DNA from: Treponema sp. CETP13
GTDB taxonomy: Bacteria > Spirochaetota > Spirochaetia > Treponematales > Treponemataceae
DNA length: 64,000 bases
Assembly: GCA_001885315.1 (NCBI GenBank)
Contig: MLPZ01000010.1
Span: 1-64,000, forward strand
Reading direction: 5' to 3'
The notes under the pieces were generated by a model. The model was not told the DNA's origin and made no database searches. It was given only the letters and a program-made list of their open reading frames with translations. Shown here in pieces: positions 36,376 through 45,949 of the stretch; within the stretch, counting starts at the first letter, position 1, and each line of letters starts with the position of its first letter. The translations under genes and the position numbers were made by a program.

Positions 36376-39351
36376 TTAAACTGTTCGCAAAATTTCACGT
36401 GGCTTCGATCCATTTGGCGGGCCAACTATTTTCTCGTCTTCCATTTGTTCAACAAGGCGAGCGGCTCTGTTATACCCTATTTTCAGTCGTCGTTGAATGT
36501 AAGAAGCAGAAGCTTTACCTGCTTGCATAACTATTTCGATTGCTTCAGAATACAAGGGATCTTCGTCTCCATTTATATGAGCAAGACCTTCCGATTCATC
36601 ATCTTCATCATCCATAAAAATTTCATCATCTATGTAATCTGGTGGACCAAACTGTTTAACATAATCCACAACATTTTCGACTTCATCATCACTGACAAAC
36701 GTTCCCTGAATACGAGAAGGGAAAGGTTCTGTAGAACTTGTATACAACATATCTCCCTTTCCTAGAAGTTTTTCTGCTCCCATCTGGTCAAGAATAATGC
36801 GACTATCTGTTTTTGATGCAACCATAAAAGCAATTCGACTTGGAATATTAGCTTTTATAAGACCCGTAATTACATCAATAGAAGGACGTTGGGTTGCAAG
36901 TACAAGATGGATACCAACCGCCCGACTCATGGCTGCTAGACGAGCAATGGTTGATTCTAATTCTTTTCCCGTAGTAGCCATTAAATCTGCAAACTCGTCA
37001 ATAATTATAACAATATATGGCAGTTTTTCTGTCGCAATGTGACGGTCTTTTATACGGCGATTATAATTTTTAATATCTCGGACTCCCATTCCATCAAGTA
37101 AAGCATACCTTCTCTCCATTTCACAGAGCGCATACTGCAAAGCCTGAAAAGCTTTTTTGGGTTCAGTAATAACAGGTGTTAATAAGTGTGGGATATCATT
37201 GTATAACTTTAATTCTACTATTTTGGGATCTATCAAAATCATACGTACTTCTGATGGAGCACGATTATATAGTAATGACAAAATCATTGTATTAACACAA
37301 ACGGATTTACCAGACCCAGTTGCTCCAGCAATTAACATATGAGGAGTCTTTGCTAAATCAATTATTTTTGCATCACCATTAATGTTTTTACCCAAAACAA
37401 CAGGAAGAGCCATTTTTTTATATTGAACTAAGTCTTCGGATATTATTTCACGAAATCCTACTATTGCCCTGTTTTCATTTGGTATTTCGATTCCAACAGC
37501 ATGTTTTCCAGGTATTGGAGCAACAATACGAACACTTTGAGCTGCCAATCGTAGAGCAATATTATCTGCAAGAGCTACTATCTTATTTAATTTGACACCT
37601 GGAGCGGGTAAAATCTCGAACATGGTAATTACAGGTCCCTTTCGTATTCCCGTTACTTGAGCTTCGATTTTAAATTCTTTTAAGGTATCTTTTAATGCAA
37701 CTGCGGCTTGTTTTGTTTTTTCATCAATTATCCAGTATTCACCGCCATGATATTCTTCAAGAATACCTTCTACAGGAATTGCATATCCTTTTTTATACCC
37801 GTTATCTAAAGAACTTTTTAATTCAGTTTTTTTTTCTGGCGAAAGTTCTACGCCCGTTTCTTTTCGCGCCTTTTTTAATATACTTTGCACAAAATCATCA
37901 GCCAAATCTAATGACCCATCTTTTTCATTGTCTTCATTGACATCTATATCGTCGTCTAATTCTTCCGTGATATCTTCATAATCTTCTAAGTCTTCACCTA
38001 TATCTAGTTCTTCTTCGACATCACTATCTTCTATCTCTTTTAAATCTTCTAGATTATCTAAATCTTCGCTATCTTCTATATCTTTTATATCTTCACGGTC
38101 CCCTAAGTCATCACTATCTTTGTCTTCTATATCTTCTAGCTTATCCAAGTCTTCGCTATCTTCTAGCTTATCCAAGTCTTCGCTATCTTCTAGATTATCT
38201 AAGTCTTCACTATCTTCTATGTCTTCTATGTCTTCCTCAATTATCAAATCATCGTCATTATCTTCACAAATTTCTAAATTTACCTCGTCTCCATCTTCGT
38301 CTTCATTTTCTTCTATATTTTCACTGAGGTCAAAATCATTCCCATCCTCTACTGTTTCTATTTTTTCTGCATTATCTTTATTCTCTTCTATGTTTTTTTT
38401 GCCTTCACCTTGTGATAAATTTAAAGAATCTGTCATTTCTTCTAGTTTATCTAATGCTTTTTCAATTTCTGCTCGAGTTAAACGAGTTTCCGTTTGTTTG
38501 TTTGATTCCACTTTTTTTTCGAAATTTTCTGGCGAAACGTCCTTAAACGGCATTTCAACTTTATTTACATCAAAATCTACAACAATTGGAGTCTCTGATA
38601 TTTCTCCTATTTCTGGAATCTCTGGTGTTACAAAAGTACTACATTCTGAGAATTTTTCATCCAAACAATTTGGCATCTCCGAAATACCAGAAGGTTCGGA
38701 CACTACTTCTTTTACATTATGGTCATTATTATCATCATTTGAATGAGTAGATAACATGATTGAATTGTTAGAAGATTCTTCAATATTTAATTCTTCAGAA
38801 ACATCATCTAATAAATCAATCATTTTATCATCCTTTAAACTTGTTTCTGTCGGTGTCTTTTTATTATTATTTGCTATTTTTTTATTTTCTATCTGATCTA
38901 GAAAATACCCAATTAATAAATACTCTATTGCAACAAGAAGAGAACTTATTAATAGAAATGTCAAAACACCCATAATAATCATACTACTTGAATTTATCGA
39001 AAATATGGATTTGCTTAAATGTTCTACCAAAGCAATAGTAAAAAAAGGTATTATTGAACTTATATAATATACACCTTTACGCTTTGTCCATACTGGAGAA
39101 AAACACAAAAGAGCACCCACCAACAGATACAATGGAACTAGGATAGATGTGTATCCATAAGCAGAGAATATTAGTAATCCAACAATTTCACATGCAAATT
39201 TAAAGCCATGGGTTGACGTCCCAAAATCTAAGAACTGTAACATAAGCCCAAGTGAAAAAAACGAAGCAAATGCTAGAAGTATAAGTCCAATAGGAAAAAC
39301 TATTTTATTGTTTTGTTTCATACTTGGAATATCGGTAAAAAATGATTGCAA
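36376..39351 (-). CDS. ftsK: FtsK/SpoIIIE DNA translocase with a very acidic repeat linker
   Basis: Pumps DNA at the septum and helps resolve chromosome dimers. The 991-residue protein has four N-terminal transmembrane helices (about 15-160) and a linker of roughly 300 residues dominated by Glu/Asp with repeats of LEDSEDLDK. The RecA-like motor follows, with Walker A AGATGSGKSVCVN and Walker B YIVIIIDEFADLM. The gamma winged helix is at the end (QAGKASASYIQRRLKIGYNRAARLVEQME). The start is uncertain: TTG at 39351 or ATG at 39321; neither has a strong ribosome-binding site. Motor and gamma domains look intact. Confidence 0.96.
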   Translation of the reverse strand: MQSFFTDIPSMKQNNKIVFPIGLILLAFASFFSLGLMLQFLDFGTSTHGFKFACEIVGLLIFSAYGYTSILVPLYLLVGALLCFSPVWTKRKGVYYISSIIPFFTIALVEHLSKSIFSINSSSMIIMGVLTFLLISSLLVAIEYLLIGYFLDQIENKKIANNNKKTPTETSLKDDKMIDLLDDVSEELNIEESSNNSIMLSTHSNDDNNDHNVKEVVSEPSGISEMPNCLDEKFSECSTFVTPEIPEIGEISETPIVVDFDVNKVEMPFKDVSPENFEKKVESNKQTETRLTRAEIEKALDKLEEMTDSLNLSQGEGKKNIEENKDNAEKIETVEDGNDFDLSENIEENEDEDGDEVNLEICEDNDDDLIIEEDIEDIEDSEDLDNLEDSEDLDKLEDSEDLDKLEDIEDKDSDDLGDREDIKDIEDSEDLDNLEDLKEIEDSDVEEELDIGEDLEDYEDITEELDDDIDVNEDNEKDGSLDLADDFVQSILKKARKETGVELSPEKKTELKSSLDNGYKKGYAIPVEGILEEYHGGEYWIIDEKTKQAAVALKDTLKEFKIEAQVTGIRKGPVITMFEILPAPGVKLNKIVALADNIALRLAAQSVRIVAPIPGKHAVGIEIPNENRAIVGFREIISEDLVQYKKMALPVVLGKNINGDAKIIDLAKTPHMLIAGATGSGKSVCVNTMILSLLYNRAPSEVRMILIDPKIVELKLYNDIPHLLTPVITEPKKAFQALQYALCEMERRYALLDGMGVRDIKNYNRRIKDRHIATEKLPYIVIIIDEFADLMATTGKELESTIARLAAMSRAVGIHLVLATQRPSIDVITGLIKANIPSRIAFMVASKTDSRIILDQMGAEKLLGKGDMLYTSSTEPFPSRIQGTFVSDDEVENVVDYVKQFGPPDYIDDEIFMDDEDDESEGLAHINGDEDPLYSEAIEIVMQAGKASASYIQRRLKIGYNRAARLVEQMEDEKIVGPPNGSKPREILRTV
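38140..38220 (-). repeat. 27-bp tandem repeats in the ftsK linker
   Basis: Two identical 27-bp units (38140-38166 and 38167-38193) and a third with a few changes (38194-38220) each encode nine residues of the LEDSEDLDK type. More diverged copies extend to about 38035. The unit is a multiple of three, so copy-number change keeps the frame. Confidence 0.85.
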
Positions 39352-39426
39352 TGTTAGAGAGTTTTTTTCTTAATACCTCTTAAATAATATTAAAAAATAC
39401 TATAGAATACTCTCTCAAGGATATCT

Positions 39427-40656
39427 ATGAGTAACAACGCATATTTAGTGCTTGAAAATGGGCACGTCTTTGAAGGGAAAAGTTTTGGCGCTTCCGGTTG
39501 TGTAACCGGCGAAGCAGTATTTACAACCGGTATGACCGGCTATTTAGAAACGCTTACAGACCCCAGCTACTATGGGCAGATTGTCGTTCAGACATTTCCA
39601 CTCATTGGTAACTATGGAGTAATTCCAGCTGATTTTGAAAGTGAAAAACCACATGTTCGTGGCTATATAGTTCGTGAAAAATGTGATACACCTTCCAATT
39701 TTCGCTGTCCTACCGACAAATTTGGCACTTTAGATAATTTTCTAAAAACAAATAACATTATTGGTCTTTACGGCATCGATACTCGGCAACTTACAAAAAT
39801 CATTCGTGAATCTGGAGTTATGAATGCCCGAATTTTTTCTTTGTCAGGTGACAAGAAAAAAGACGAAGCAATCTTGTCCGAATTAAAGCATCCCGATTTT
39901 GAAAAAATTAAATCTTATACAATAAAAGATGCTGTTAATTCTGTAACATTAAACGCAGATAAAGTAGAAAAAACAGCAGCAGAAGTTTTTACTGAAAGTG
40001 CTCAATATCGAGCTGTACCTGTAACAGCTGATGGACTTAAAATAAATGACCCTAAAAAAGCAATGGAAAGAGGAATTAAGCTTGACGGAACAAAAAAACG
40101 CATAGTTTTGTGGGATTTTGGTGCAAAAGCAAATATCCGACGAGAATTGTTAAAACGAGGGGTTGAAGTTATTACCGTCGCTGCAAATTCAAAAGCAGAA
40201 GATATACTAAAACTCAAACCAGATGGAGTTATGCTTTCTAATGGACCCGGTGATCCAGAAGAAAACACCGGTATTATAAAAGAGCTTGCAACCTTATGCA
40301 AACAAAAGACTTTGCCTATTTTTGGTATTTGTCTAGGACATCAACTACTTGCACTTGCAATGGGTGGAAAAACCGAAAAACTAAAATACGGCCATCGTGG
40401 TGGGAATCAACCAGTTAAAAACCTCGAAACAAATCGTGTATATATTTCAAGTCAAAATCATGGCTATGCTGTTTCTAATAACGGCCTTCCGGCTAATTCG
40501 AAACCATTTTTTATAAATGTAAACGATGAGACTAATGAAGGCTTGCGATACCAAAATATTAATGCCTTTACAGTTCAATTTCATCCTGAAGCATCAAGCG
40601 GACCATTGGATACAGGGTTTTTGTTTGATGATTTTGTTAAAATGATAGGAGCATAA
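39427..40656 (+). CDS. carA: Carbamoyl-phosphate synthase small subunit
   Basis: Hydrolyses glutamine and channels ammonia to CarB for pyrimidine and arginine synthesis. The 409-residue protein has the N-terminal CPSase domain (LENGHVFEGKSFGA, TGMTGYLETLTDPSYYGQ) and a class I glutaminase domain with nucleophile GICLGHQ and the catalytic pair FHPEA. It is longer than most CarA because of an insertion between the two domains (about residues 165-215). AGGA precedes the ATG. carB starts one base after its stop. Confidence 0.97.
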   Translation: MSNNAYLVLENGHVFEGKSFGASGCVTGEAVFTTGMTGYLETLTDPSYYGQIVVQTFPLIGNYGVIPADFESEKPHVRGYIVREKCDTPSNFRCPTDKFGTLDNFLKTNNIIGLYGIDTRQLTKIIRESGVMNARIFSLSGDKKKDEAILSELKHPDFEKIKSYTIKDAVNSVTLNADKVEKTAAEVFTESAQYRAVPVTADGLKINDPKKAMERGIKLDGTKKRIVLWDFGAKANIRRELLKRGVEVITVAANSKAEDILKLKPDGVMLSNGPGDPEENTGIIKELATLCKQKTLPIFGICLGHQLLALAMGGKTEKLKYGHRGGNQPVKNLETNRVYISSQNHGYAVSNNGLPANSKPFFINVNDETNEGLRYQNINAFTVQFHPEASSGPLDTGFLFDDFVKMIGA

Positions 40657-40657
40657 A

Positions 40658-43600
40658 ATGCCTTTAAATAAAGATATAAAAAAAGTTCTCGTTATTGGAT
40701 CTGGTCCCATTATTATAGGACAAGCTGCAGAATTTGATTATGCAGGAACACAAGCATGTAAAGCATTAAAAGAACAAGGATTAGATGTTGTGCTCATTAA
40801 TTCTAATCCAGCGACTTTAATGACTGATCCAAGTATGGCCGATGCAATCTATATAGAACCCCTTATTCCAGAAACAGTAAAACGTATCATATTAAAAGAA
40901 AAACCAGATAGTCTTCTTTCGACTCTTGGTGGACAAACAGGATTAACCCTTTCGATGCAATTAGCAAAAGAAGGTTTTTTAGAAGAAAATGGAGTAAAAC
41001 TGTTAGGTGCAAACCCTGAGACGATAGATAAAGCTGAAGATCGACAAATGTTTAAAGATACCATGGAAAGTATTGGAGAACCTTGTATACCTTCAAAAGT
41101 CGAAACTTCTGTCGAAGGAGCTATCAAATTTATAGATGATGTCATAGGATATCCTGCAATAATTAGACCTGCATTCACGCTTGGTGGCACAGGTGGTGGA
41201 ATTGTAAATAATCTTGCAGAATTAAAAGAGATTGCACAGAACGGCATACATCGTTCTCCTATACATCAAATTTTAGTTGAAAAATGTATCTCTGGTTGGA
41301 AAGAAGTTGAATACGAAGTAATTAGAGATGGAAACGGAAATGTAATTACTGTTTGTTCCATGGAAAACTTTGATCCCGTAGGAGTTCATACTGGAGATTC
41401 TATAGTTATTGCTCCAACAGTAACATTAGCAGACAAAGAATATCAAATGCTCCGCTCCGCTGCATTAAATATTATTTCTGCACTTAAAATTGAAGGTGGT
41501 TGTAACTGCCAATTTGCATTAAATCCAGATACATTTGAATATTCAGTTATCGAAGTAAATCCAAGGGTATCGCGCTCATCGGCTTTGGCTTCTAAAGCAA
41601 CAGGATATCCAATTGCAAAAGTAGCCGCACTTATAGCTATTGGTTATACATTAGATGAAATCCCAAATGCAGTAACAGGTAAAACAAAAGCTTGTTTTGA
41701 GCCTACCTTGGACTATGTTGTTGTTAAAATGCCAAAATGGCCTTTCGATAAGTTTGTTTATGCCAAAAGAACCCTCGGTACCCAAATGAAAGCTACCGGT
41801 GAAGTTATGGCAATCGGCACTGGGTTTGAACAAGCTCTTATGAAAGCTGTTCGTGGCTGTGAAATTGGACAAGACGATTTAAACCTTTCGACAATCGAAA
41901 ATGCCTCAGAAGCAGAAATAGAAGAAAGATTGCATCAATGCACTGATTTACGCTTATTTGTTTTATACGAAGCAATTAAACGTGCTGTTTTTGCAGATGC
42001 CTCATTAACCTTTGAAAACACAAATGCTGCTCGTCCAGATGTTATGCAACTTAACGATGCTAGTTCTATTTGTGTAAATCATATTCATGAAATTACCAAA
42101 ATTGACAAATGGTTTTTAAACAAACTTGTAAACATAGCTCGTGTCCAAAAAGCTTTTAGAGCAGTAAAAATAGGACAGGCAAAATTTAGCCAAGAACTCT
42201 ATGACATTGCTAAAAATCGTGGATTTACAGATAAAACAATTGCAAAATATTGTAGTCTTCCTCTAAATGGAGCTCAAGAACTAACTAATTTACATCGCTA
42301 TCCTGTCTACAAGATGGTAGACACTTGTGCCGGCGAATTTAAAGCTGAAACTCCTTATTTTTATGCTACCTATGACACACAAAACGAAGCTGCAGAGTTT
42401 TTAGAGCAACGAGAATTAGCGTGCAAAAAAAATGGTACACAGCCTAAAAAACGCATTCTTGTACTTGGTTCTGGTCCAATAAGAATTGGACAAGGAATTG
42501 AATTTGATTATGCTTCTGTTCAATGTGTTTGGGCTCTTAAAAAACTTGGCTATGAAGTTGCTATCATAAATAATAATCCAGAAACTGTTTCGACCGATTT
42601 TGACACCGCAGACCGATTATATTTTGAACCTCTCACTCCAGAAGACGTTATGGGAATAATCAAAGTAGAACAACCAGAAGGCGTTGTAGTTGCTTTTGGT
42701 GGTGGTACAGCAATAAAACTTACACAATATTTATCTGATCAAGGAGTTTCAATACTTGGTACTAGTGCTGATTCTATAGATCTAGCAGAAGATCGTGAGC
42801 GTTTTGAAGCTTTATTACAAAGTTTACATATTCACCGTCCAAAAGGGATGTCGACACTTACCACAGACGGAGCACTCGAAATTGCCGAAAAAATTGGCTA
42901 TCCTGTTTTGATGCGCCCTTCGTATGTTCTTGGTGGACAAAATATGATTATCGCCTTTAACGAAAGCGATATTCGTGAATACATGCAAATTATTTTATCA
43001 CAAGGTATCACAAACCCTGTTCTTATAGATAAATATATGATGGGAATCGAACTTGAAGTTGATGCTATCTGTGATGGAGAAAACATTCTTATTCCTGGAA
43101 TTATGGAACACATTGAACGAACAGGTATTCATTCTGGCGATTCAATTGCTGTTTATCCATCTTGGAATATAAACGATATAATGACCGAAAAAATCATTAC
43201 CCAATCACGCCAACTAGCACTTGCACTTGGTACTAAAGGGCTTGTAAATATTCAGTATTTAATTTATGAAAACGAATTAAACATTATCGAAGTTAATCCA
43301 AGATCTAGCCGAACAATTCCTTACATAAGCAAAGTAACAGGTGTTCCGATGGTTGAACTTGCTACTCGAGCAATGTTTGGTGAAAAACTTTTAGACATGG
43401 GATACGGAATTGATCTGTACCCTGTCGCACCCAATGTTGCAATCAAAGTTCCTGTCTTTAGTTTTGAAAAATTGAGTGATGTAGACACACATTTAGGTCC
43501 AGAAATGAAATCTACCGGTGAAGTGTTAGGAATCGCTAGAACTATGGATGAAGCCTTATACAAAGGTCTTATTGCAGCCGGATATAAAATGAAAAAAACT

Positions 43601-44929
43601 GGAGGACTCTTAATAACTGTTCGAAAACGTGACCAGTTTGAAATTGTCGCAGTTTCTCGTATATTTTATGAACTTGGATTTAAATTGTATGCAACCGAAG
43701 GAACTGCAGCTGTTCTAAAAGATTTTGGAATGGATGTAGAAATTGTAGAAAAAATTCACGAAAATAAAGAAAGAAATTTATTAACTTTACTCGATACTGG
43801 GAAAGTAGATTATGTTATTTCAACTTCTGCAAAAGGCCGTATTCCAACAGCTGACAGTGTTATTTTACGTCGAAAAGCTGTCGAAAAAGATATCCCTTGC
43901 TTAACATCTGTTGATACAGCAAACGCACTTGCTCTCAGCCTAAAAAGTCGCTTTACTCCTGAAACATTAGAACTTGTTGATTGTAACCGATTGCGTAAAA
44001 CAAAAGAAAAGTTCGAATTTACAAAGATGCAAAGTGCAGATAACGATTTTATAATTTGCAATGGAATTAATTCTCCAATACAAAGCCCAGAAGCACTTAC
44101 TGTACGTTTATGCGAGCGAAGAACAAGCATAGGAGCTGATAGCTTAATTATTGTAGAAAATAGTACAAAAGCAGATGTTAAAATGCGTATCTTTAACTTA
44201 GACGGAACAGAAAGTCCTGTTGCAGGAAATGCAATTCGCTGTGTTGCAAAATATGTCTTTGATAAAAATTTAAATGACATCGCTTCTCTCTACGGTTCTA
44301 GCTATCACACTGCAGATATAACTATCGAAACAAAAGAAGGTGTTCAGCAATTAACTGTATATAAATCAGCCGGAACGGTTACAAGTGTCAGTGTAAACAT
44401 GGGCAATCCAATATTTGAAGCAAAGAAAATTCCAACGAAACTTGCAGTACATCCAGTACCTGCAGCTGTAACTGATAATCCACAAAATCAAGCACTTCCA
44501 AAACATGCAGTTGTTAGTTCACCTATAATTGTATTAGATAAAGAATATCTAGCAACTTCTGTTTCTATTGGAAACCCTCATTGTGTTGTATTTTGTAGCT
44601 TTGTTGATAAGGTAAATTTACCTGCAATTGGTCCTAAATTCGAAAATCATGCACTATTTCCAGAACGAGTAAACACAGAATTTGTCCGTGTTATAGATAG
44701 AACCGCATTAAAAATGCGTGTTTGGGAAAGAAGTAATGGTGAAACACCTGCCTGTGGAACAGGAGCTTGTGCCGCTGTTGTAGCAGCAGTTCTTAATGGA
44801 TATTGTTCTATGAACGAAGATATCACTGTTAATGTTGCTGGAGGTAAATTAATTGTTCGTTACACAGATAACGGAATAATTTTAACGGGACCTGTAACAA
44901 AAGTTTTTGAAGGAACAATAGAAGTTTAA
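40658..44929 (+). CDS. carB: Carbamoyl-phosphate synthase large subunit fused to a DapF-like domain
   Basis: Residues 1 to about 1110 are a complete CarB: two ATP-grasp halves (IGSGPIIIGQAAEFDYAG and LGSGPIRIGQGIEFDYAS) and an allosteric MGS-like domain (GLLITVRKRDQFEIV). From about residue 1121 (44018-44929) a full-length diaminopimelate-epimerase fold follows. It keeps the Asn of the N-terminal DNDF motif, NPHC, the ERSNGE glutamate and the second catalytic cysteine ACGTGACA (Cys1366). The first catalytic cysteine of the usual CGNG motif is Ala1189 (PVAGNAIRC). Epimerase activity is therefore doubtful, and a structural or regulatory role is possible. The join is in one continuous frame. Confidence 0.93.
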   Translation: MPLNKDIKKVLVIGSGPIIIGQAAEFDYAGTQACKALKEQGLDVVLINSNPATLMTDPSMADAIYIEPLIPETVKRIILKEKPDSLLSTLGGQTGLTLSMQLAKEGFLEENGVKLLGANPETIDKAEDRQMFKDTMESIGEPCIPSKVETSVEGAIKFIDDVIGYPAIIRPAFTLGGTGGGIVNNLAELKEIAQNGIHRSPIHQILVEKCISGWKEVEYEVIRDGNGNVITVCSMENFDPVGVHTGDSIVIAPTVTLADKEYQMLRSAALNIISALKIEGGCNCQFALNPDTFEYSVIEVNPRVSRSSALASKATGYPIAKVAALIAIGYTLDEIPNAVTGKTKACFEPTLDYVVVKMPKWPFDKFVYAKRTLGTQMKATGEVMAIGTGFEQALMKAVRGCEIGQDDLNLSTIENASEAEIEERLHQCTDLRLFVLYEAIKRAVFADASLTFENTNAARPDVMQLNDASSICVNHIHEITKIDKWFLNKLVNIARVQKAFRAVKIGQAKFSQELYDIAKNRGFTDKTIAKYCSLPLNGAQELTNLHRYPVYKMVDTCAGEFKAETPYFYATYDTQNEAAEFLEQRELACKKNGTQPKKRILVLGSGPIRIGQGIEFDYASVQCVWALKKLGYEVAIINNNPETVSTDFDTADRLYFEPLTPEDVMGIIKVEQPEGVVVAFGGGTAIKLTQYLSDQGVSILGTSADSIDLAEDRERFEALLQSLHIHRPKGMSTLTTDGALEIAEKIGYPVLMRPSYVLGGQNMIIAFNESDIREYMQIILSQGITNPVLIDKYMMGIELEVDAICDGENILIPGIMEHIERTGIHSGDSIAVYPSWNINDIMTEKIITQSRQLALALGTKGLVNIQYLIYENELNIIEVNPRSSRTIPYISKVTGVPMVELATRAMFGEKLLDMGYGIDLYPVAPNVAIKVPVFSFEKLSDVDTHLGPEMKSTGEVLGIARTMDEALYKGLIAAGYKMKKTGGLLITVRKRDQFEIVAVSRIFYELGFKLYATEGTAAVLKDFGMDVEIVEKIHENKERNLLTLLDTGKVDYVISTSAKGRIPTADSVILRRKAVEKDIPCLTSVDTANALALSLKSRFTPETLELVDCNRLRKTKEKFEFTKMQSADNDFIICNGINSPIQSPEALTVRLCERRTSIGADSLIIVENSTKADVKMRIFNLDGTESPVAGNAIRCVAKYVFDKNLNDIASLYGSSYHTADITIETKEGVQQLTVYKSAGTVTSVSVNMGNPIFEAKKIPTKLAVHPVPAAVTDNPQNQALPKHAVVSSPIIVLDKEYLATSVSIGNPHCVVFCSFVDKVNLPAIGPKFENHALFPERVNTEFVRVIDRTALKMRVWERSNGETPACGTGACAAVVAAVLNGYCSMNEDITVNVAGGKLIVRYTDNGIILTGPVTKVFEGTIEV

Positions 44930-44933
44930 AAAA

Positions 44934-44968
44934 AGGCATATATGATAAAACCTTTATCATATATGCCT
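44934..44968. terminator. Perfect 16-bp hairpin between carB and the hemolysin III gene
   Basis: A 16-base perfect inverted repeat (44934-44949/44953-44968) with loop ACC. On the minus strand it is followed by a T-run, making it a strong terminator for the hemolysin III-like gene. On the plus strand it follows the carB stop but lacks a good T-run. Confidence 0.8.
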
Positions 44969-44990
44969 CTAATAATATAGCTAAGATTAT

Positions 44991-45875
44991 TTATATGCTT
45001 AAGTAAACTGCAAAAAAATGACAAATACTACCAGAAAGAACAAATAAATGCCAAATTGAATGTGTCCACTTATTATTTTTCTTAACATAAAAGAAGACTC
45101 CAGCTGTATAGCCAATACCACCTGCAACTAGAAAAAGAAGACTTACAAGAGGTAAATTTGCTATAAGACGTTTAATTGGAATTATAATCATCCATCCCAT
45201 GAGAATATACGTTAGTGCAGAAGCAGATCGTAATCGGCTACCAAAAACTGCATACAATGTAATTCCACAGATAGCCAATGCCCATATTATACCAAATATT
45301 GTCCAGCCTAGAGGGCCATATAATGTTGTTAAACAAAAAGGTGTATAAGTACCAGCAATTAGAAAATATATAGAAGCATGATCAAAAATAGCAAATACTT
45401 TTTTAGCTTTTTGGGGGGTGAGTGCATGATACAGAGTAGACATCGTATACAAGATAATTAGTGACGCTCCAAAAATAGACCACGCCGTAACATATTGTGC
45501 GCGCATCTCAATAGGAGAATACATAACTGCTCTTACAATAAGCAAAACTGTTGCTGCTATTGCTAGACCTATCCCAATTCCATGAGTTATAGAATTAAAA
45601 ACTTCTTCACCAGTAGTATATCTTTTTGATCTAAGCATATATTCTTCACGTTTTGCTTCTCTATAACGTTTGCGATTTTCTTTTTTGCATGCACGATCAA
45701 TTGCTTTTGTATTATCAGCAAGTTTTTCCAATTTCAACTCGTATTTAACTTTGTGAACTGATTTCTTGTACTGCTCTTTTAGCTCTTTAATTTTAATTTT
45801 TGCCTTTTCGCGAGGAGTAAGCTCTGTTTCAGTACTTTGTTGTGTCACATTCCCTTCGTTTGTATTTTCAGACAT
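44991..45875 (-). CDS. Hemolysin III/PAQR family membrane protein with a charged N-terminal extension
   Basis: 294 residues. The first approximately 85 residues are hydrophilic and Lys/Glu-rich (AKIKIKELKEQYKKSVHKVK), unlike typical HlyIII proteins of about 210 residues. The remainder has seven predicted helices with the family motifs GEEVFNSITHGIGIGLA, STLYHAL and FDHASIYFLIAGTYTPF; the conserved His, Asp and Ser are a likely metal site. Bacterial members are described as hemolysin III or YqfA, with poorly defined physiological roles. Confidence 0.92.
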   Translation of the reverse strand: MSENTNEGNVTQQSTETELTPREKAKIKIKELKEQYKKSVHKVKYELKLEKLADNTKAIDRACKKENRKRYREAKREEYMLRSKRYTTGEEVFNSITHGIGIGLAIAATVLLIVRAVMYSPIEMRAQYVTAWSIFGASLIILYTMSTLYHALTPQKAKKVFAIFDHASIYFLIAGTYTPFCLTTLYGPLGWTIFGIIWALAICGITLYAVFGSRLRSASALTYILMGWMIIIPIKRLIANLPLVSLLFLVAGGIGYTAGVFFYVKKNNKWTHSIWHLFVLSGSICHFFAVYLSI

Positions 45876-45949
45876 TAAGACCCCCTAATATGGTTTTCTA
45901 TGTTATCAGACACACATAAGTGTGCAAAGTTGCATAAATTACAAAAATA

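Noticed and set aside
38120-38746. 208-codon Ser-rich plus-strand ORF
   Set aside because: It is the antisense shadow of the acidic repeat linker of ftsK.
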